Source: Pedobacter zeaxanthinifaciens
GTDB taxonomy: Bacteria > Bacteroidota > Bacteroidia > Sphingobacteriales > Sphingobacteriaceae
Direction of reading: 5' to 3'
DNA length: 64,000 bases
NCBI RefSeq assembly: GCF_003313335.1
Contig: NZ_QMHP01000012.1
Location: 62,333-126,332 of the forward strand
Shown here: positions 52,957 to 63,853 of the stretch, one piece after another
Layout of the letters: each line of letters opens with the position of its first letter
Position numbering within the stretch: the stretch's first letter is position 1
Translations under genes and position numbers: made by a program
Notes under the pieces: generated by a model
What the model saw: the letters and a program-made list of their open reading frames with translations, nothing else
Told to the model about the DNA's origin: nothing
Databases searched by the model: none

Positions 52957-54633
52957 TTACCAAAAATAAGCGTACAGCACTGTCAAAATTAAGACAACAA
53001 CACCGGCACCCAAACCGAACGCATTATCAAACTTGAACATGCTTTTATCTATCGACAAACCTTTCTTTTCTTTGTTTCGATCTGCATTACTTATCAATAC
53101 CATACCCAATACGGCGACTAAGAATACAAAACCCATCCTATCTAAAAATGGAATTTCATACAAAATGGTACCGTCATCCTGTTTAATTGGATATGAGAAA
53201 CCAGAAGAGGCAAGGAACTGTAGATCGACTAAGCGAGGTAAGAATTTAAAAAGTACCGATAGTGCAAAACCGCCTACTGTAGCAAACATAGCTGCATTTG
53301 AGCTTGTTTTTTTCCAAAAGAAACCCAATATGAACATGGCAAAAATGCCCGGACTTACAAATCCAGTATATTCTTGTATAAATTCGAAGCCTCCTTTTTT
53401 ATCGATACCTAGGAACGGAGCCATCAATACTGCGGCAACCATTGCTATAAAAACCACTATTTTGCCCACTTTAACCAATTTCACTTCACTAGCTTGAGGA
53501 TCAATTTTCTTTTTGAAAATATCCAACGTAAAAATAGTAGCGATGCTATTTACCTTGCCGGCCAATGACGCTACTATTGCAGCCGTTAAAGCAGCAAAAG
53601 CTAAACCTTTTAATCCAACCGGCAACAAATTCAACAATACAGGATAGGCCTTATCGGGATTTAAGGTGCCATTTTGAAGCATCTCTGTTTGCAGACCACC
53701 TTTTTGATAAATTACATATGCGGCAATGCCCGGTAAAACCACAATTACTGGCATTAAAAGCTTTAAAAATGCAGCAAACAGCAAACCTTTTCTTGCAGTT
53801 TTTAAATCGGCACCTAAAGCACGCTGTGTGATGTACTGATTACAGCCCCAATAATTTAGGTTCACTATCCACATGCCGCCAATAAGCACTGTTAAACCTG
53901 GTAAGCTTGGATAATTGGTATTCTCCTTTTTAAATATCATGTGGAAATGACTATCGGCATGCGTAGTCATATATTTAAATCCGCTGACTATGCCTTGCTG
54001 TCCATTGAGTTCGGCGACACGATCAAGTGCCAGGTATGTGGTCACTAAACCACCAAGTATGAGAAAAAAAACCTGAATTACATCGGTATAGCCAATCACC
54101 TTCATGCCTCCCAATGCAATAACAATGGCAAAAGCAGCCAAAGCGTACATACAAAGTTTTGTATCGATACCAGATATGCCGTTGATAGCTAAAGCTCCCA
54201 AATATAAAATAGAGGTAAGATTTACGACAACATACAAAGCCAACCAAAAAATAGCCATAATCATAGCCACAGTATCATTATATCGTTGCTGCAAAAATTG
54301 CGGCATGGTATAAATTTTATTTTTCAGATAAACTGGAATAAAAAATATAGCTACAATAAGCAAAGTGCCGGCCGCCATCCACTCGTAAGTAGCTATGGCA
54401 AGCCCCATTTTAAATCCATTACCGCTCATGGCAATAAATTGCTCCGAAGAAATATTGGAAGCAATCAGCGAGGTTCCGATGGCCCACCAAGTAAGCGAGC
54501 CTTCAGCCAAAAAGTAATCATGTGATGCTGAAACTGCTTTTTTCTTTTTGCGGTAAATCCACCATCCGTATGTGGCTACAATTAAAAAATACACTAAAAA
54601 GACGATGTAGTCTTTTAAATCTAAGCTGTTCAT
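52957..54633 (-). CDS. Sodium/sugar symporter (SSS family), probable xylose transporter
   Basis: The 558-residue protein has about 14 hydrophobic helices and SSS-family motifs: WWAIGTSLIASNISSEQFIA near the start, YEWMAAGTLLIVAIFF, and AIVASLAGKVNSIATIFTLD in the sodium-binding part. The family imports sugars, myo-inositol, sialic acid and similar compounds with sodium. Position 32 bases after xylose isomerase makes xylose the likely substrate. It is the last gene of the operon, before the terminator at 52841-52893. The last residues (LTVLYAYFW) form a final helix. Confidence 0.9.
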   Translation of the reverse strand: MNSLDLKDYIVFLVYFLIVATYGWWIYRKKKKAVSASHDYFLAEGSLTWWAIGTSLIASNISSEQFIAMSGNGFKMGLAIATYEWMAAGTLLIVAIFFIPVYLKNKIYTMPQFLQQRYNDTVAMIMAIFWLALYVVVNLTSILYLGALAINGISGIDTKLCMYALAAFAIVIALGGMKVIGYTDVIQVFFLILGGLVTTYLALDRVAELNGQQGIVSGFKYMTTHADSHFHMIFKKENTNYPSLPGLTVLIGGMWIVNLNYWGCNQYITQRALGADLKTARKGLLFAAFLKLLMPVIVVLPGIAAYVIYQKGGLQTEMLQNGTLNPDKAYPVLLNLLPVGLKGLAFAALTAAIVASLAGKVNSIATIFTLDIFKKKIDPQASEVKLVKVGKIVVFIAMVAAVLMAPFLGIDKKGGFEFIQEYTGFVSPGIFAMFILGFFWKKTSSNAAMFATVGGFALSVLFKFLPRLVDLQFLASSGFSYPIKQDDGTILYEIPFLDRMGFVFLVAVLGMVLISNADRNKEKKGLSIDKSMFKFDNAFGLGAGVVVLILTVLYAYFW

Positions 54634-54665
54634 TTGGTTTGGTTTAATTTATTGTTTTTAAATTG

Positions 54666-55997
54666 TTAGATGTATCTGTTTATCACATTTTCCAAGTATT
54701 CTTGCTTGCCACTAATTGTTTCAGGTTCTCCATTAGCCAAGGCAAAACTCCTTAAATCGTCAAGTGTTAGCTTTCCATGTTCAAAATCAGCACCGGCACC
54801 TTCGTCAAAAGCTGCATATCTATTTTTCCTTATTGCCAGGTAATCTGACTTTTGAAGAATTTGATCAGCTGTTAATAGTGCTCTTGCAAAAATGTCCATC
54901 CCGCCGATGTGTGCGTAAAACAAATCTAATTTATCGGTAGAATTTCGTCTAATTTTTGCATCGAAATTGATGCCTCCACCTTGCAAACCACCACTTTCTA
55001 AAATAATGAGCATGGCTTCGGTTAATTCATTGATATCATTTGGAAACTGATCGGTATCCCATCCGTTTTGATAATCGCCACGGTTAGCATCTATAGATCC
55101 TAGTAAATTATGGTTGGCTGCCACCTGCAATTCATGCTGAAAAGTATGCCCAGCTAGCGTTGCATGATTTACTTCGATATTTAGTTTAAAATCATCCAAC
55201 AGATCAAATTCCTGCAAAAAGCCTTTTACGGTAGCGGCATCATAATCATATTGATGTTTTGATGGTTCACACGGCTTAGGCTCGATAAAGAAAGTGCCTT
55301 TGAAACCTTGTTGGCGAGCATAATCTTTAGCTAAGTGTAGAAACTTGGCTAAATGCTCCTGCTCACGCTTCATATTGGTGTTAAGCAAACTCATGTACCC
55401 CTCTCTACCGCCCCAAAAAACGTAGTTTTCGCCACCAAGTGCAATAGTAGCATCCAAAGCAGCTTTAACTTGGGCACCTGCATGGGCCAGTACATGAAAA
55501 TTTGGATTAGTAGCCGCTCCGTTCATGTAACGAGCGTGACTAAATAAGTTTGCGGTGCCCCATAGCAGTTTAACACCGCTTTCTTCCTGCTTTTGTTTGG
55601 CATAGGCCACCAATTGCTGCAAGTGCCTCTCGTTTTCCGCAATGTCGTTGGTATAATCTACCACGTCTACATCGTGAAAACAGTAATAAGGTAATTGCAT
55701 TTTAGTGATGAATTCAAAAGCAGCATCCATTTTGTCTTTAGCCCGTGCTACCGGATCTTCCTTTTTATCCCAATCAAAAATGTGAGTTGGCCCACCAAAA
55801 GGATCTGCACCGGTACCGTTGAAAGAATGCCAATAAGCACAGGCAAACCTCAAATGTTCCTTCATAGTTTTCCCCGCTACTACCCTATCAGCATCATACC
55901 ACCTAAAAGCTAAAGGGTTATCACTGTTTAAACCTTCGTATTTGATTTGGTCAATTCCTTTAAAAAATGTGGTATCTCCGGTAATTACTTTTGTCAT
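54666..55997 (-). CDS. xylA: Xylose isomerase
   Basis: The 443-residue protein has full-length class II xylose isomerase features: ATG start [21 protein letters not shown] with the catalytic His, and [15 protein letters not shown]. Metal ligands lie in [32 protein letters not shown] and [19 protein letters not shown], and [15 protein letters not shown] follows. It converts D-xylose to D-xylulose in the cytoplasm. The next gene upstream in the operon is xylulokinase, 7 bases away, so together they feed xylose into the pentose phosphate pathway. Confidence 0.97.
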   Translation of the reverse strand: MTKVITGDTTFFKGIDQIKYEGLNSDNPLAFRWYDADRVVAGKTMKEHLRFACAYWHSFNGTGADPFGGPTHIFDWDKKEDPVARAKDKMDAAFEFITKMQLPYYCFHDVDVVDYTNDIAENERHLQQLVAYAKQKQEESGVKLLWGTANLFSHARYMNGAATNPNFHVLAHAGAQVKAALDATIALGGENYVFWGGREGYMSLLNTNMKREQEHLAKFLHLAKDYARQQGFKGTFFIEPKPCEPSKHQYDYDAATVKGFLQEFDLLDDFKLNIEVNHATLAGHTFQHELQVAANHNLLGSIDANRGDYQNGWDTDQFPNDINELTEAMLIILESGGLQGGGINFDAKIRRNSTDKLDLFYAHIGGMDIFARALLTADQILQKSDYLAIRKNRYAAFDEGAGADFEHGKLTLDDLRSFALANGEPETISGKQEYLENVINRYI

Positions 55998-56004
55998 TTT
56001 TGTA

Positions 56005-57492
56005 TTAATTAGATTCGTTTAGTTTATGAGTTAAAATTTGCATCCACTCTTGATAGATGGATTCATAGGTATCGCTATTTTTAGGCAACACAGTTTTAAT
56101 TGGCTTCAAGTTATTGAAAGCCTCCTGTTCATTATTGTATATTTTTGCTCCAATACCTGCCCCTAAAGCAGCGCCTACGCTCCCATCGTTGTAAAATAAT
56201 TCCACAGGTGTTTGGGTGACATCTACAAAAGTTTGTACGAAAGTTTCACTTAAAAAAAGGTTGGCTAAGCCAGCACGGATAACATTTGGATGTAAGCCGT
56301 TTGAACGCATAATGTCCAAGCCGTATCTAAAAGAAAATGCTATTCCCTCCTGCACCGCTCTAAAAACATCGGCACTGTTATTTGTATTTAAAGAAATATT
56401 TAGGAGTTGTGCTCCCGTATGTTTGTTATTCAACATCCGCTCTGCTCCATTGCCAAAAGGGAGTACTTTTAAGCCATTACTTCCTACTAGTGATGTTGAG
56501 GAAAGTTGATTAATTTCCTGATAAGTGAGATTTGGAGCCCACTGTTGCTTGGCCCAACGATACATACTCCCAACGCCATTAATGCACAGCAGCACCCCGG
56601 TGTATTCCTTCTCTTTTGAGTAGTTTACGTGTGCAAAAGTATTTACCCTTGATAGTTTATCGGCTTTCAGCTGATCACTAACTCCGTAAATCACTCCGGA
56701 AGTACCAGCGGTTGCAGCCACCTCACCCGGGCGCATCACATTCAGTGAAAGTGCATTATTTAACTGATCTCCAGCTTTATAGGTTACTGGAATATTAGCA
56801 GGTAAACCCAGCTTTACGGCCACATCGGAATTCAAACGCCCATGTTCCGAAAAAAGAGGTACTAGCTCAGGTATATGTGCGGTTTCTAAGTCGTAACATT
56901 TGATTACATCAGCGGCTGTGGTTTTATTTTTAAAGTCCCAAAGAATACCCTCCGATAGCGCAGACACTGTTGTGGTAACTTGACCTGTAAGTTTCATCGC
57001 AATGAAATCACCAGGCAGCATCATTTTATAAATTTGCCCATAAACATGAGGTTCATTTTGCTTTACCCAAGCTAGCTTAGAGGCGGTAAAATTCCCAGGA
57101 GAATTCAACAAATTGGACAAGCATTTTTCTCTGCCAATATCTTCAAAAGCTTTATTGCCTAAATCAACCGCCCTGCTATCACACCAAATAATGCTGTTGC
57201 GTAATGCCTGCTGATTTTTATCAACTAGCACTAAACCGTGCATCTGGTAAGCAATTCCGATAGCCTTTATTGCTGCTGCTGCCGCTCTATTTTGAGATGT
57301 GACTTTAATGATGGCCTTTTGTACATCGTGCCACCAATTGTTGGGATCCTGCTCCGCCCACTCGGGTTTTAAGGAGATGATTTCAGCCTCATTTTCTGGA
57401 TACTGAGCAGTACAGATAACTTTTTGGGTATCAGCTTCCACTAAGGCCACTTTTATTGATGAAGTGCCAACATCAATCCCTAACAAATACAT
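56005..57492 (-). CDS. xylB: Xylulokinase
   Basis: The 495-residue FGGY-family sugar kinase has [19 protein letters not shown] (phosphate 1 motif) and [21 protein letters not shown] is characteristic of xylulokinases. A middle segment [15 protein letters not shown] holds the catalytic Asp, and [13 protein letters not shown] gives the phosphate 2 motif. It phosphorylates D-xylulose to xylulose 5-phosphate. It is between the DUF4861 gene (36 bases upstream) and xylose isomerase (7 bases downstream). Confidence 0.95.
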   Translation of the reverse strand: MYLLGIDVGTSSIKVALVEADTQKVICTAQYPENEAEIISLKPEWAEQDPNNWWHDVQKAIIKVTSQNRAAAAAIKAIGIAYQMHGLVLVDKNQQALRNSIIWCDSRAVDLGNKAFEDIGREKCLSNLLNSPGNFTASKLAWVKQNEPHVYGQIYKMMLPGDFIAMKLTGQVTTTVSALSEGILWDFKNKTTAADVIKCYDLETAHIPELVPLFSEHGRLNSDVAVKLGLPANIPVTYKAGDQLNNALSLNVMRPGEVAATAGTSGVIYGVSDQLKADKLSRVNTFAHVNYSKEKEYTGVLLCINGVGSMYRWAKQQWAPNLTYQEINQLSSTSLVGSNGLKVLPFGNGAERMLNNKHTGAQLLNISLNTNNSADVFRAVQEGIAFSFRYGLDIMRSNGLHPNVIRAGLANLFLSETFVQTFVDVTQTPVELFYNDGSVGAALGAGIGAKIYNNEQEAFNNLKPIKTVLPKNSDTYESIYQEWMQILTHKLNESN

Positions 57493-57528
57493 GATATCAT
57501 TTGGTTATAAAGAAGATAGTTAAGTTAG

Positions 57529-58668
57529 TTATTTTTTTGATACTTTGACAGTTAATGGCGCTGCCAAATATTTTTTATAGGTTTTCAAATATTCGAACCA
57601 CTGCTCGCTACTGGTAATTTCTCCAGCTTTATTCCAAGCTGCGCCAGCATAATAAATAAAAGGTTGGCCGTTGTTTACTGCACTTACAGCTAGCAGCTGT
57701 TTCTTTTGCCAAACGTACTTTTTAGGTTTATTGGGTAGTATAGCTCCTACTCCAATAATGCCATCTTCACCATGCGCAGGTTCCCAATATCCCACTATAC
57801 CATTTGGATCAGTTAACGATATTTTATCTGGCTCATTTCTAAGAATGAAACCAATAGCAACTGGAATTTCTGTTTGTTTATCGAAGGAATAAATTTGCGA
57901 TATTTTGTTCAACTGGCTACCAGCATCAAGTGTGATTGTTTTAACAGCACTAATTTTCAGACCATCGGCGTTAGCTGCAGGATAGATTAGTTGAAAAGTA
58001 GATCGTAAGGGGCCATTATCAAGTACTTTGTAGGAAGTGTAATTTCCAAGGTACCAAACGCTATCCGCGATGTAAGGCGCTATATTCCCCGCACCTAAGG
58101 TTTTGCCAACATGATAATAATCCAAACCATCGCCATTATCAATGTGGTATTTATCTAATTTGTACCTCTCATTAATAACCATTTTGGTAGTTCTTTTTGC
58201 CCAAACATCAATACCATGAGCATTTTCCTTTGTGTTTTCTAATGCTTTACCGTACATTCTGAATGCAATTTTGTCGTTTTCCCAAGCAAAATCGTCCTTA
58301 CGTTCTGGAACAAAACGGGCAAAGGTTTTAACAACTTCTGGCGATGGCTTTGCGTTTTTAATTAACAAGGTTACCGTTTTACCTGCCGGTACGGACAGTT
58401 GCAATAATAAATGCTGTACGTTTTTTGAACCTTTATACTCTAACTGATGAGCTACCGCTTGCTTGGCAAGGGCTTGTACGACCAACAAATTTGCAGTATC
58501 TATATTTGGACTAACTTTCAAAATATCAGCCCAAGGAACTTCAACAACTGCATCTTTTCTTGAAATATCACTTTTGTTGGCTACTGTAATTTTAACCGTT
58601 CCCTGTGCAGCAACGTCAAAATATAAACCATATGCAAATACTAAAAATAGGATTAAAAATCTTTTCAT
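57529..58668 (-). CDS. DUF4861-family exported protein
   Basis: The 379-residue protein has a signal peptide (MKRFLILFLVFAYGLYFDVA). An N-terminal Ig-like part (VEVPWADILK, LLLQLSVPAGKTVTLLI) and a larger beta-rich domain (FAWENDKIAFRMYGKAL, YKLDKYHIDNGDGLDYYHVG, GYWEPAHGEDGIIGVGAI) match the DUF4861 family as I know it. Members occur in polysaccharide loci of Bacteroidota and look like galactose-mutarotase or lyase-like sandwiches; the activity is unsettled. It lies in the xylose operon after the SDR gene, so it may act on xylan or uronic-acid oligosaccharides. Confidence 0.82.
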   Translation of the reverse strand: MKRFLILFLVFAYGLYFDVAAQGTVKITVANKSDISRKDAVVEVPWADILKVSPNIDTANLLVVQALAKQAVAHQLEYKGSKNVQHLLLQLSVPAGKTVTLLIKNAKPSPEVVKTFARFVPERKDDFAWENDKIAFRMYGKALENTKENAHGIDVWAKRTTKMVINERYKLDKYHIDNGDGLDYYHVGKTLGAGNIAPYIADSVWYLGNYTSYKVLDNGPLRSTFQLIYPAANADGLKISAVKTITLDAGSQLNKISQIYSFDKQTEIPVAIGFILRNEPDKISLTDPNGIVGYWEPAHGEDGIIGVGAILPNKPKKYVWQKKQLLAVSAVNNGQPFIYYAGAAWNKAGEITSSEQWFEYLKTYKKYLAAPLTVKVSKK

Positions 58669-58680
58669 TTTGATAAGTTA

Positions 58681-59493
58681 TTAAACGCCTCCATTTACAA
58701 AAAAACCGCCGTCTACATTAATGATAGTTCCGGTAACAAAAGCCGAAGCGTCACTTAAGAGCCATTGCAAAGCACCTATCAATTCATCGGTGTGGCCAAA
58801 ACGTTTAAATGGCGTTTGTTGAATCACCAAGTTACCTCGCTCTGTGTAGGTACCATCCATATTGGTAAGTAAAGTCCTGTTTTGTTCTGTCAAAAAGAAG
58901 CCCGGAGCAATGGCGTTCATTCGCAATTTATCTCCGTATCGATTGGCCAGCTCCACAGCAAACCATTGTGTATAGCAATCAACAGCCGCTTTTCCCATAC
59001 TATAGCCCAGCACCCTGGTGATAACTCGCTTTGCGCTCATTGAAGATATGTTAACGATGCTGCCACCATTTTCAATCATCGCGGAGCCGAAAATCTGCGA
59101 TGGTAGTAGCGTACCCCACAAATTCAAGTCTAGCGCTTTTCTCATACCATCCATATTCATCCCAAAAATGTCATCCCCTTTTTGAAGAATGGCCTCTGGC
59201 ATGTTACCTCCTGCTGCATTTACCAATCCGTCAATTTTACCAAACTGGTTTAAAATCTGCTCCTTTGCTTTCTGTAACGATGTTTCATCCAACACGTCGG
59301 CTACCAAAGCTAGCGCCTTGCCTCCGTTCTTTATTAATTCATTCGCTCTATCTTGTGCTACAGCCCCATTCCTTCCTAAAATACATACCGCTCCACCTGC
59401 CTCTACAATTCCTTTAATAAATGATTTACCTATAATGCCTGTACCTCCAGTGAGCACAATTACCTTATCCTTTAACGAAAAGTCTTTATTCAT
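58681..59493 (-). CDS. SDR-family oxidoreductase, D-mannonate oxidoreductase-like
   Basis: This 270-residue short-chain dehydrogenase has the cofactor motif TGGTGIIGKSFIKGI, NAAG in DGLVNAAGGNMPEAIL, catalytic Ser in IVNISSMSAKRV and YSMGK (Tyr-x-x-x-Lys). The segment RMNAIAPGFFLTEQNRTLLT and the end GTIINVDGGFFVNGGV fit the SDR group often annotated as D-mannonate oxidoreductase (fructuronate reductase). That would place it in glucuronate use, which goes well with glucuronoxylan and the xylose genes. The exact substrate is inferred. It is the first gene of the operon, divergent from the hybrid regulator (202 bases between starts). Confidence 0.83.
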   Translation of the reverse strand: MNKDFSLKDKVIVLTGGTGIIGKSFIKGIVEAGGAVCILGRNGAVAQDRANELIKNGGKALALVADVLDETSLQKAKEQILNQFGKIDGLVNAAGGNMPEAILQKGDDIFGMNMDGMRKALDLNLWGTLLPSQIFGSAMIENGGSIVNISSMSAKRVITRVLGYSMGKAAVDCYTQWFAVELANRYGDKLRMNAIAPGFFLTEQNRTLLTNMDGTYTERGNLVIQQTPFKRFGHTDELIGALQWLLSDASAFVTGTIINVDGGFFVNGGV

Positions 59494-59695
59494 TTCTGTT
59501 AGCTTATTCTTATTATTTGCAACATTTATTCATTGCAATTGCGAAAACATAAAATAACGGCAAGCCAAAAAGTATCATACAGGACTAAAGTTTCAATACT
59601 ACATGGCAAATGAAAAATATGTCTCAAAACCAATCGCCAACAAAAAGCAGTAAGATAATTTATCATATATTTAAATAACCAAATTCATATTTTCC

Positions 59696-62600
59696 ATGTA
59701 TCAACCTAAGGGACTGTTTATTTGCTTAAGCATCTTATTTTTAACTTGTTTAAACATTAGTGCATTAAAGGCACAGAAACAGCTCAGTTTTAAACGTATC
59801 ACTATTAACGAAGGGCTTTCACAAAATACTGTTTTCTGTATTGCGCAGGATAAAACCGGCTTTATTTGGATTGGCACTGAAGACGGTTTAAATAAATATG
59901 ACGGTTATGAATTCACGATATACAAACACCAAAACAATGACCCAAAAAGTTTAAGCCACAGTCAAATTAATGCGCTACTTGAGGATAAGAAAGGTAATTT
60001 TTGGGTGGGTACTTCAGATGGTTTAAATCTCTTCAACAAGCATACCGAAACCTTTTCAAAAATTGGCTATGCCACGTCAGGCGAAGGCACTTCTGGAGAT
60101 TTTATCAGCACCATCTACAATGATAGCAGAGGAAATTTATGGATTGGAACCTATAACGGACTTAAATATTACGATTATGAAAGCCGCAAATTACATGCTT
60201 ACAACGTTGGCTTTGTAGGAAAAAATCGCGAAGCTAGTAACCGTGTACAAACTATTTTTGAAGACAGAAACCACAACATTTGGGTAAGTATTGGAAAAAG
60301 TTTGAAGTGTATTAGCGCACAAACAAAAAAACTTATCGAACTTCCAACTCCAATAGCAAATGATAAAATTTTATATGCTGCCAATGTGAGGGCTATCAAT
60401 CAAACGCCCAATGGTGACATGTGGTTTGCTACAGAAGGTTTGGGGTTGATCAAATTTATATCGGCAAGCAACAGCATCCAACGCTATTCACACGAATCAG
60501 GAAATTCAGGTGGCATCCCAACCAATATCATCCGCACACTTTTTAACAATGGCGACCACGAACTTTGGATAGGCACTCGTGATGGTTTAAGTGTGTTAAA
60601 TACGCAAAGCAACCAATTTTTAAATTACCGTTACAGCACCTTTGATGCTCAATCCCTAAGCCATAATTCCATCAGATGTATCCTGAAAGATAGATCAGGC
60701 AACATTTGGTTGGGCACCTACGCCGGGGGCGTTAATTTTTACGGGGCAAGTAGCAATAATTTCGGTTATATAGGTCAAAAAAGTGTTGGCAATACAGGTT
60801 TAACGCATCGTGTTGTGAGTTCTATTATTGCCGATGGAAACGGACTTTGGATTGGTACCGAAGGAGGTGGACTAAATTATATCAATCGCAGCAGTGGAGT
60901 TACTAAAAGCTATGTCATTAACAGCGTACAACAAAACATTGTTAAATCACTAGCTAAGCAAGGTAATTTGCTTTGGATAGGAACTTACGATGGACTGAGT
61001 TGTCTTAACACGCAAAGCAACCAACTGATTAATTATGAAATTACCCAAAATGATGGCAAGCCCGAAAACAAGCAAGTTTACGCCATATCAGTAACCAATA
61101 ACGGTATTTGGCTTGGCACCGATGGCCGGGGGCTGAAGTTTAGAGACGTGAATGGCAATATTACCAGTTATTTGAGCGATAAAAAAAATCCGAACACCTT
61201 AAGTGGTAATGTGGTGCTATCCCTACTTAAAAATACCGATGATAAAATTTGGGTTGGCACTGAGCATGGCCTTAATTATTTCGATGCTAAAACAGGAAAA
61301 TTTAAGCGATACCAACATCAAAACAATAACCCATTTAGCTTACAACACAATACTGTTTTAAGCTTATTTTACGATAGTAAACACCGCTTATGGGTTGGCA
61401 CCGAGGGTGGCGGCTTGAGCTTTTTAGATACCAACAATGGAAAATTCTATAACATTAACGAAACTTATGGCTTAGCTAGCGCAGTAATTCATGCCATACG
61501 TGAAGATAAACAAGGCAATTTATGGGTTAGTACAAACAAAGGTTTGTCCAAAATATCTTTTAAAAAATTTAGCCATCCTTTTAAAAACGAGAATATTGTT
61601 GTTTTAAATTATACGGTACAAGATGGTTTGCAAAGTAATCAGTTTACCTCTGGAGCGGTAGAAACTAATGCGCAGGGCGAAATATTTTTCGGTGGCATTA
61701 ATGGCGTAACTTATTTCTATCCAGAAAAAATAATTTACAATAAAATAAAACCCAAAGTGGTTATCACTGATTTTCTCATTAAAAATAATCCGGTGAAAAT
61801 TGAAGATGATTCGCCATTGAAAAAGAGCATTAACGAAACTGATTTGATCACTTTAAATTATGACCAAGCATTCATCACGTTTAAATTTGCAGCCTTAAAC
61901 TACATCAATCCGGAAAAAAACAAATATGCCTATAAGCTGAAAGGTTTTAACGACGATGACTGGCATTATGTAGGAAATCAGCGACAAGCCACCTATACCA
62001 ATTTAGATGCAGGAACGTATACTTTTGAGGTGAAAGCTGCAAATAATGACGGTCTTTGGACTAACCAAATTAAAAGTGTTAAGATTGTTGTTTTACCGCC
62101 GTGGTGGAAAACTTGGTGGGCTTATTTATTGTATGCGGCAATTATTGGGACTTTACTTTATGCATTCAATAGTTACTCTGTTAAAACCACTAAACTAAAG
62201 CACGAGCTGGAACTGCAACACGTAAGCCACGAGAAAGATCAGGAATTGGCTAAACGTAAACTCAGTTTTTTCACCAACATCTCTCACGAAATTAAAACAC
62301 CACTTACATTGATCCTCGGCCCTATTGATAAACTCATCAATCAAAATGAGGGTAATAATAAAACGCTGAACCAACTACGTTTGATACAACGCAACGGTGA
62401 ACGTTTGGTGAGGCTAATTAATCAACTATTGGATTTTAGAAAGTTTGAAGAAGACAGCATGGTGTTACAAACCGCAGAAGGCAACATTGTAAGATTTGTG
62501 CGTGAAGTGGTGATTGCCTTTGAACCTTATGCCCAACACAGGTATATCAAATTGAAATTTTCGAGTGAGCAACAGAGTTTACGTTTGTGGTTTGACAGGG

Positions 62601-63853
62601 ATAAGTTGGAAAAAGTAATTTACAACCTGATTTCGAACGCACTAAAGTTCACCAACGAAGGTGGACAGGTTTTAGTGAGTGTGCATGAGGTGGATGTTGA
62701 GGGCGTAAAGATGGCTTCGATAGCGGTGGAAGATGATGGAATCGGCATTCCGCCGGATCAGATTGATAAGATTTTTGAGAAGTTTAAGCACTTTGATAAC
62801 GAAGGCGTAAATAGTTCAGGTACGGGAATTGGCTTGGCTTTTTCTAAAGGTTTGGTGCAGCTTCATCGAGGCAAAATCAATGTGGAGAGTATTTTAGCTA
62901 GTCCGAACAATAGTGGGCGTACAGTTTTCACGATGTTGCTTCCTATTGGTAATGCACATCTTTCTGAAAGTGAAATGATCCAGAACTATAAAAACAGTGA
63001 AGATATTACCAGTTATAAAGGAACCGAGATATCAAACACTTCAAAATTAGCTTTGGAGAAGCGCAAACAACAGGTTTTAAGTGCAGCGGGCAAGGATAAA
63101 CTGATTTTGCTAGTAGTAGAAGATAATAGTGAAGTTAGGCAGTTTGTATCAAGCCATTTTGAAAGCAACTTTGAAATACATGAAGCTGAAAATGGAAAAG
63201 TGGGTATAGAGCAAGCGTTGAAAATAATCCCAGATATCATTATTAGTGATGTGATGATGCCAATTACAGATGGAATTACTTTGTGCAAAACTTTAAAAAC
63301 TGATACAAGAACAAGTCATATACCGGTAGTGCTGCTTACGGCACGTACACCCATTATATTTAACATTGAAGGCTTGGAAACTGGTGCAGATGACTACATC
63401 ACCAAACCTTTCAATTTAAATATGTTGGAAGCCAGGATATGGAATTTATTGGATAACCGCCAAAAGTTGAGGGAAAGATATAGCAAGGAGGTCACTTTAC
63501 AACCAACCAATGTTGCCATTACATCACCAGATGAGAAGTTTTTGGAGAAGATAATGGCGTTTATTGAGAAAAACATTGCTGAACCTGAATTGAGCGTAGA
63601 AGAACTTGGAAACGTGGCAGGTATGAGCAGGGTGACTTTATATCGAAAAATTAAAGCATTAACCAACCAAACTGCTATTGAGTTTATACGCAGCGTACGA
63701 CTTAAAAGAGCTGCTCAGCTGTTGCAGCAAAATAAATTTAATGTTAACGAGGTTGCTTACATGGTTGGCTTTTCTGACGTAGATTACTTTAGGCGTTGTT
63801 TCAAAGAAGAGTTTAAGTTAACGCCAAAGGAATATGCTAATAGTTCGCTTTGA
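59696..63853 (+). CDS. Hybrid two-component system regulator (HTCS)
   Basis: The 1385-residue protein contains a whole signalling pathway. It has a signal segment (about 1-26) and a periplasmic sensor of two-component-propeller repeats (about 30-650, many with the form (I/L)W(I/V)GT). A Y_Y_Y domain (about 720-800) and a membrane helix (about 806-828) follow. Next are HisKA with SHEIKTPLTLILGPIDKL (His near 863), an ATPase domain (NLISNALKFTNEGG, DDGIGIPPDQIDKIF, GTGIGLAF), a receiver (VVEDNSEVRQF, acceptor Asp near 1182 in DIIISDVMMP) and a C-terminal AraC HTH (about 1287-1385). HTCS proteins sense oligosaccharides and activate adjacent PUL genes. Its divergent neighbours are the xylose/uronate genes. 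Confidence 0.95.
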   Translation: MYQPKGLFICLSILFLTCLNISALKAQKQLSFKRITINEGLSQNTVFCIAQDKTGFIWIGTEDGLNKYDGYEFTIYKHQNNDPKSLSHSQINALLEDKKGNFWVGTSDGLNLFNKHTETFSKIGYATSGEGTSGDFISTIYNDSRGNLWIGTYNGLKYYDYESRKLHAYNVGFVGKNREASNRVQTIFEDRNHNIWVSIGKSLKCISAQTKKLIELPTPIANDKILYAANVRAINQTPNGDMWFATEGLGLIKFISASNSIQRYSHESGNSGGIPTNIIRTLFNNGDHELWIGTRDGLSVLNTQSNQFLNYRYSTFDAQSLSHNSIRCILKDRSGNIWLGTYAGGVNFYGASSNNFGYIGQKSVGNTGLTHRVVSSIIADGNGLWIGTEGGGLNYINRSSGVTKSYVINSVQQNIVKSLAKQGNLLWIGTYDGLSCLNTQSNQLINYEITQNDGKPENKQVYAISVTNNGIWLGTDGRGLKFRDVNGNITSYLSDKKNPNTLSGNVVLSLLKNTDDKIWVGTEHGLNYFDAKTGKFKRYQHQNNNPFSLQHNTVLSLFYDSKHRLWVGTEGGGLSFLDTNNGKFYNINETYGLASAVIHAIREDKQGNLWVSTNKGLSKISFKKFSHPFKNENIVVLNYTVQDGLQSNQFTSGAVETNAQGEIFFGGINGVTYFYPEKIIYNKIKPKVVITDFLIKNNPVKIEDDSPLKKSINETDLITLNYDQAFITFKFAALNYINPEKNKYAYKLKGFNDDDWHYVGNQRQATYTNLDAGTYTFEVKAANNDGLWTNQIKSVKIVVLPPWWKTWWAYLLYAAIIGTLLYAFNSYSVKTTKLKHELELQHVSHEKDQELAKRKLSFFTNISHEIKTPLTLILGPIDKLINQNEGNNKTLNQLRLIQRNGERLVRLINQLLDFRKFEEDSMVLQTAEGNIVRFVREVVIAFEPYAQHRYIKLKFSSEQQSLRLWFDRDKLEKVIYNLISNALKFTNEGGQVLVSVHEVDVEGVKMASIAVEDDGIGIPPDQIDKIFEKFKHFDNEGVNSSGTGIGLAFSKGLVQLHRGKINVESILASPNNSGRTVFTMLLPIGNAHLSESEMIQNYKNSEDITSYKGTEISNTSKLALEKRKQQVLSAAGKDKLILLVVEDNSEVRQFVSSHFESNFEIHEAENGKVGIEQALKIIPDIIISDVMMPITDGITLCKTLKTDTRTSHIPVVLLTARTPIIFNIEGLETGADDYITKPFNLNMLEARIWNLLDNRQKLRERYSKEVTLQPTNVAITSPDEKFLEKIMAFIEKNIAEPELSVEELGNVAGMSRVTLYRKIKALTNQTAIEFIRSVRLKRAAQLLQQNKFNVNEVAYMVGFSDVDYFRRCFKEEFKLTPKEYANSSL

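Noticed and set aside
59189..59557. A 122-codon plus-strand frame over the SDR gene and its upstream region
   Set aside because: Antisense to well-supported SDR coding sequence; no domain, low-complexity composition.
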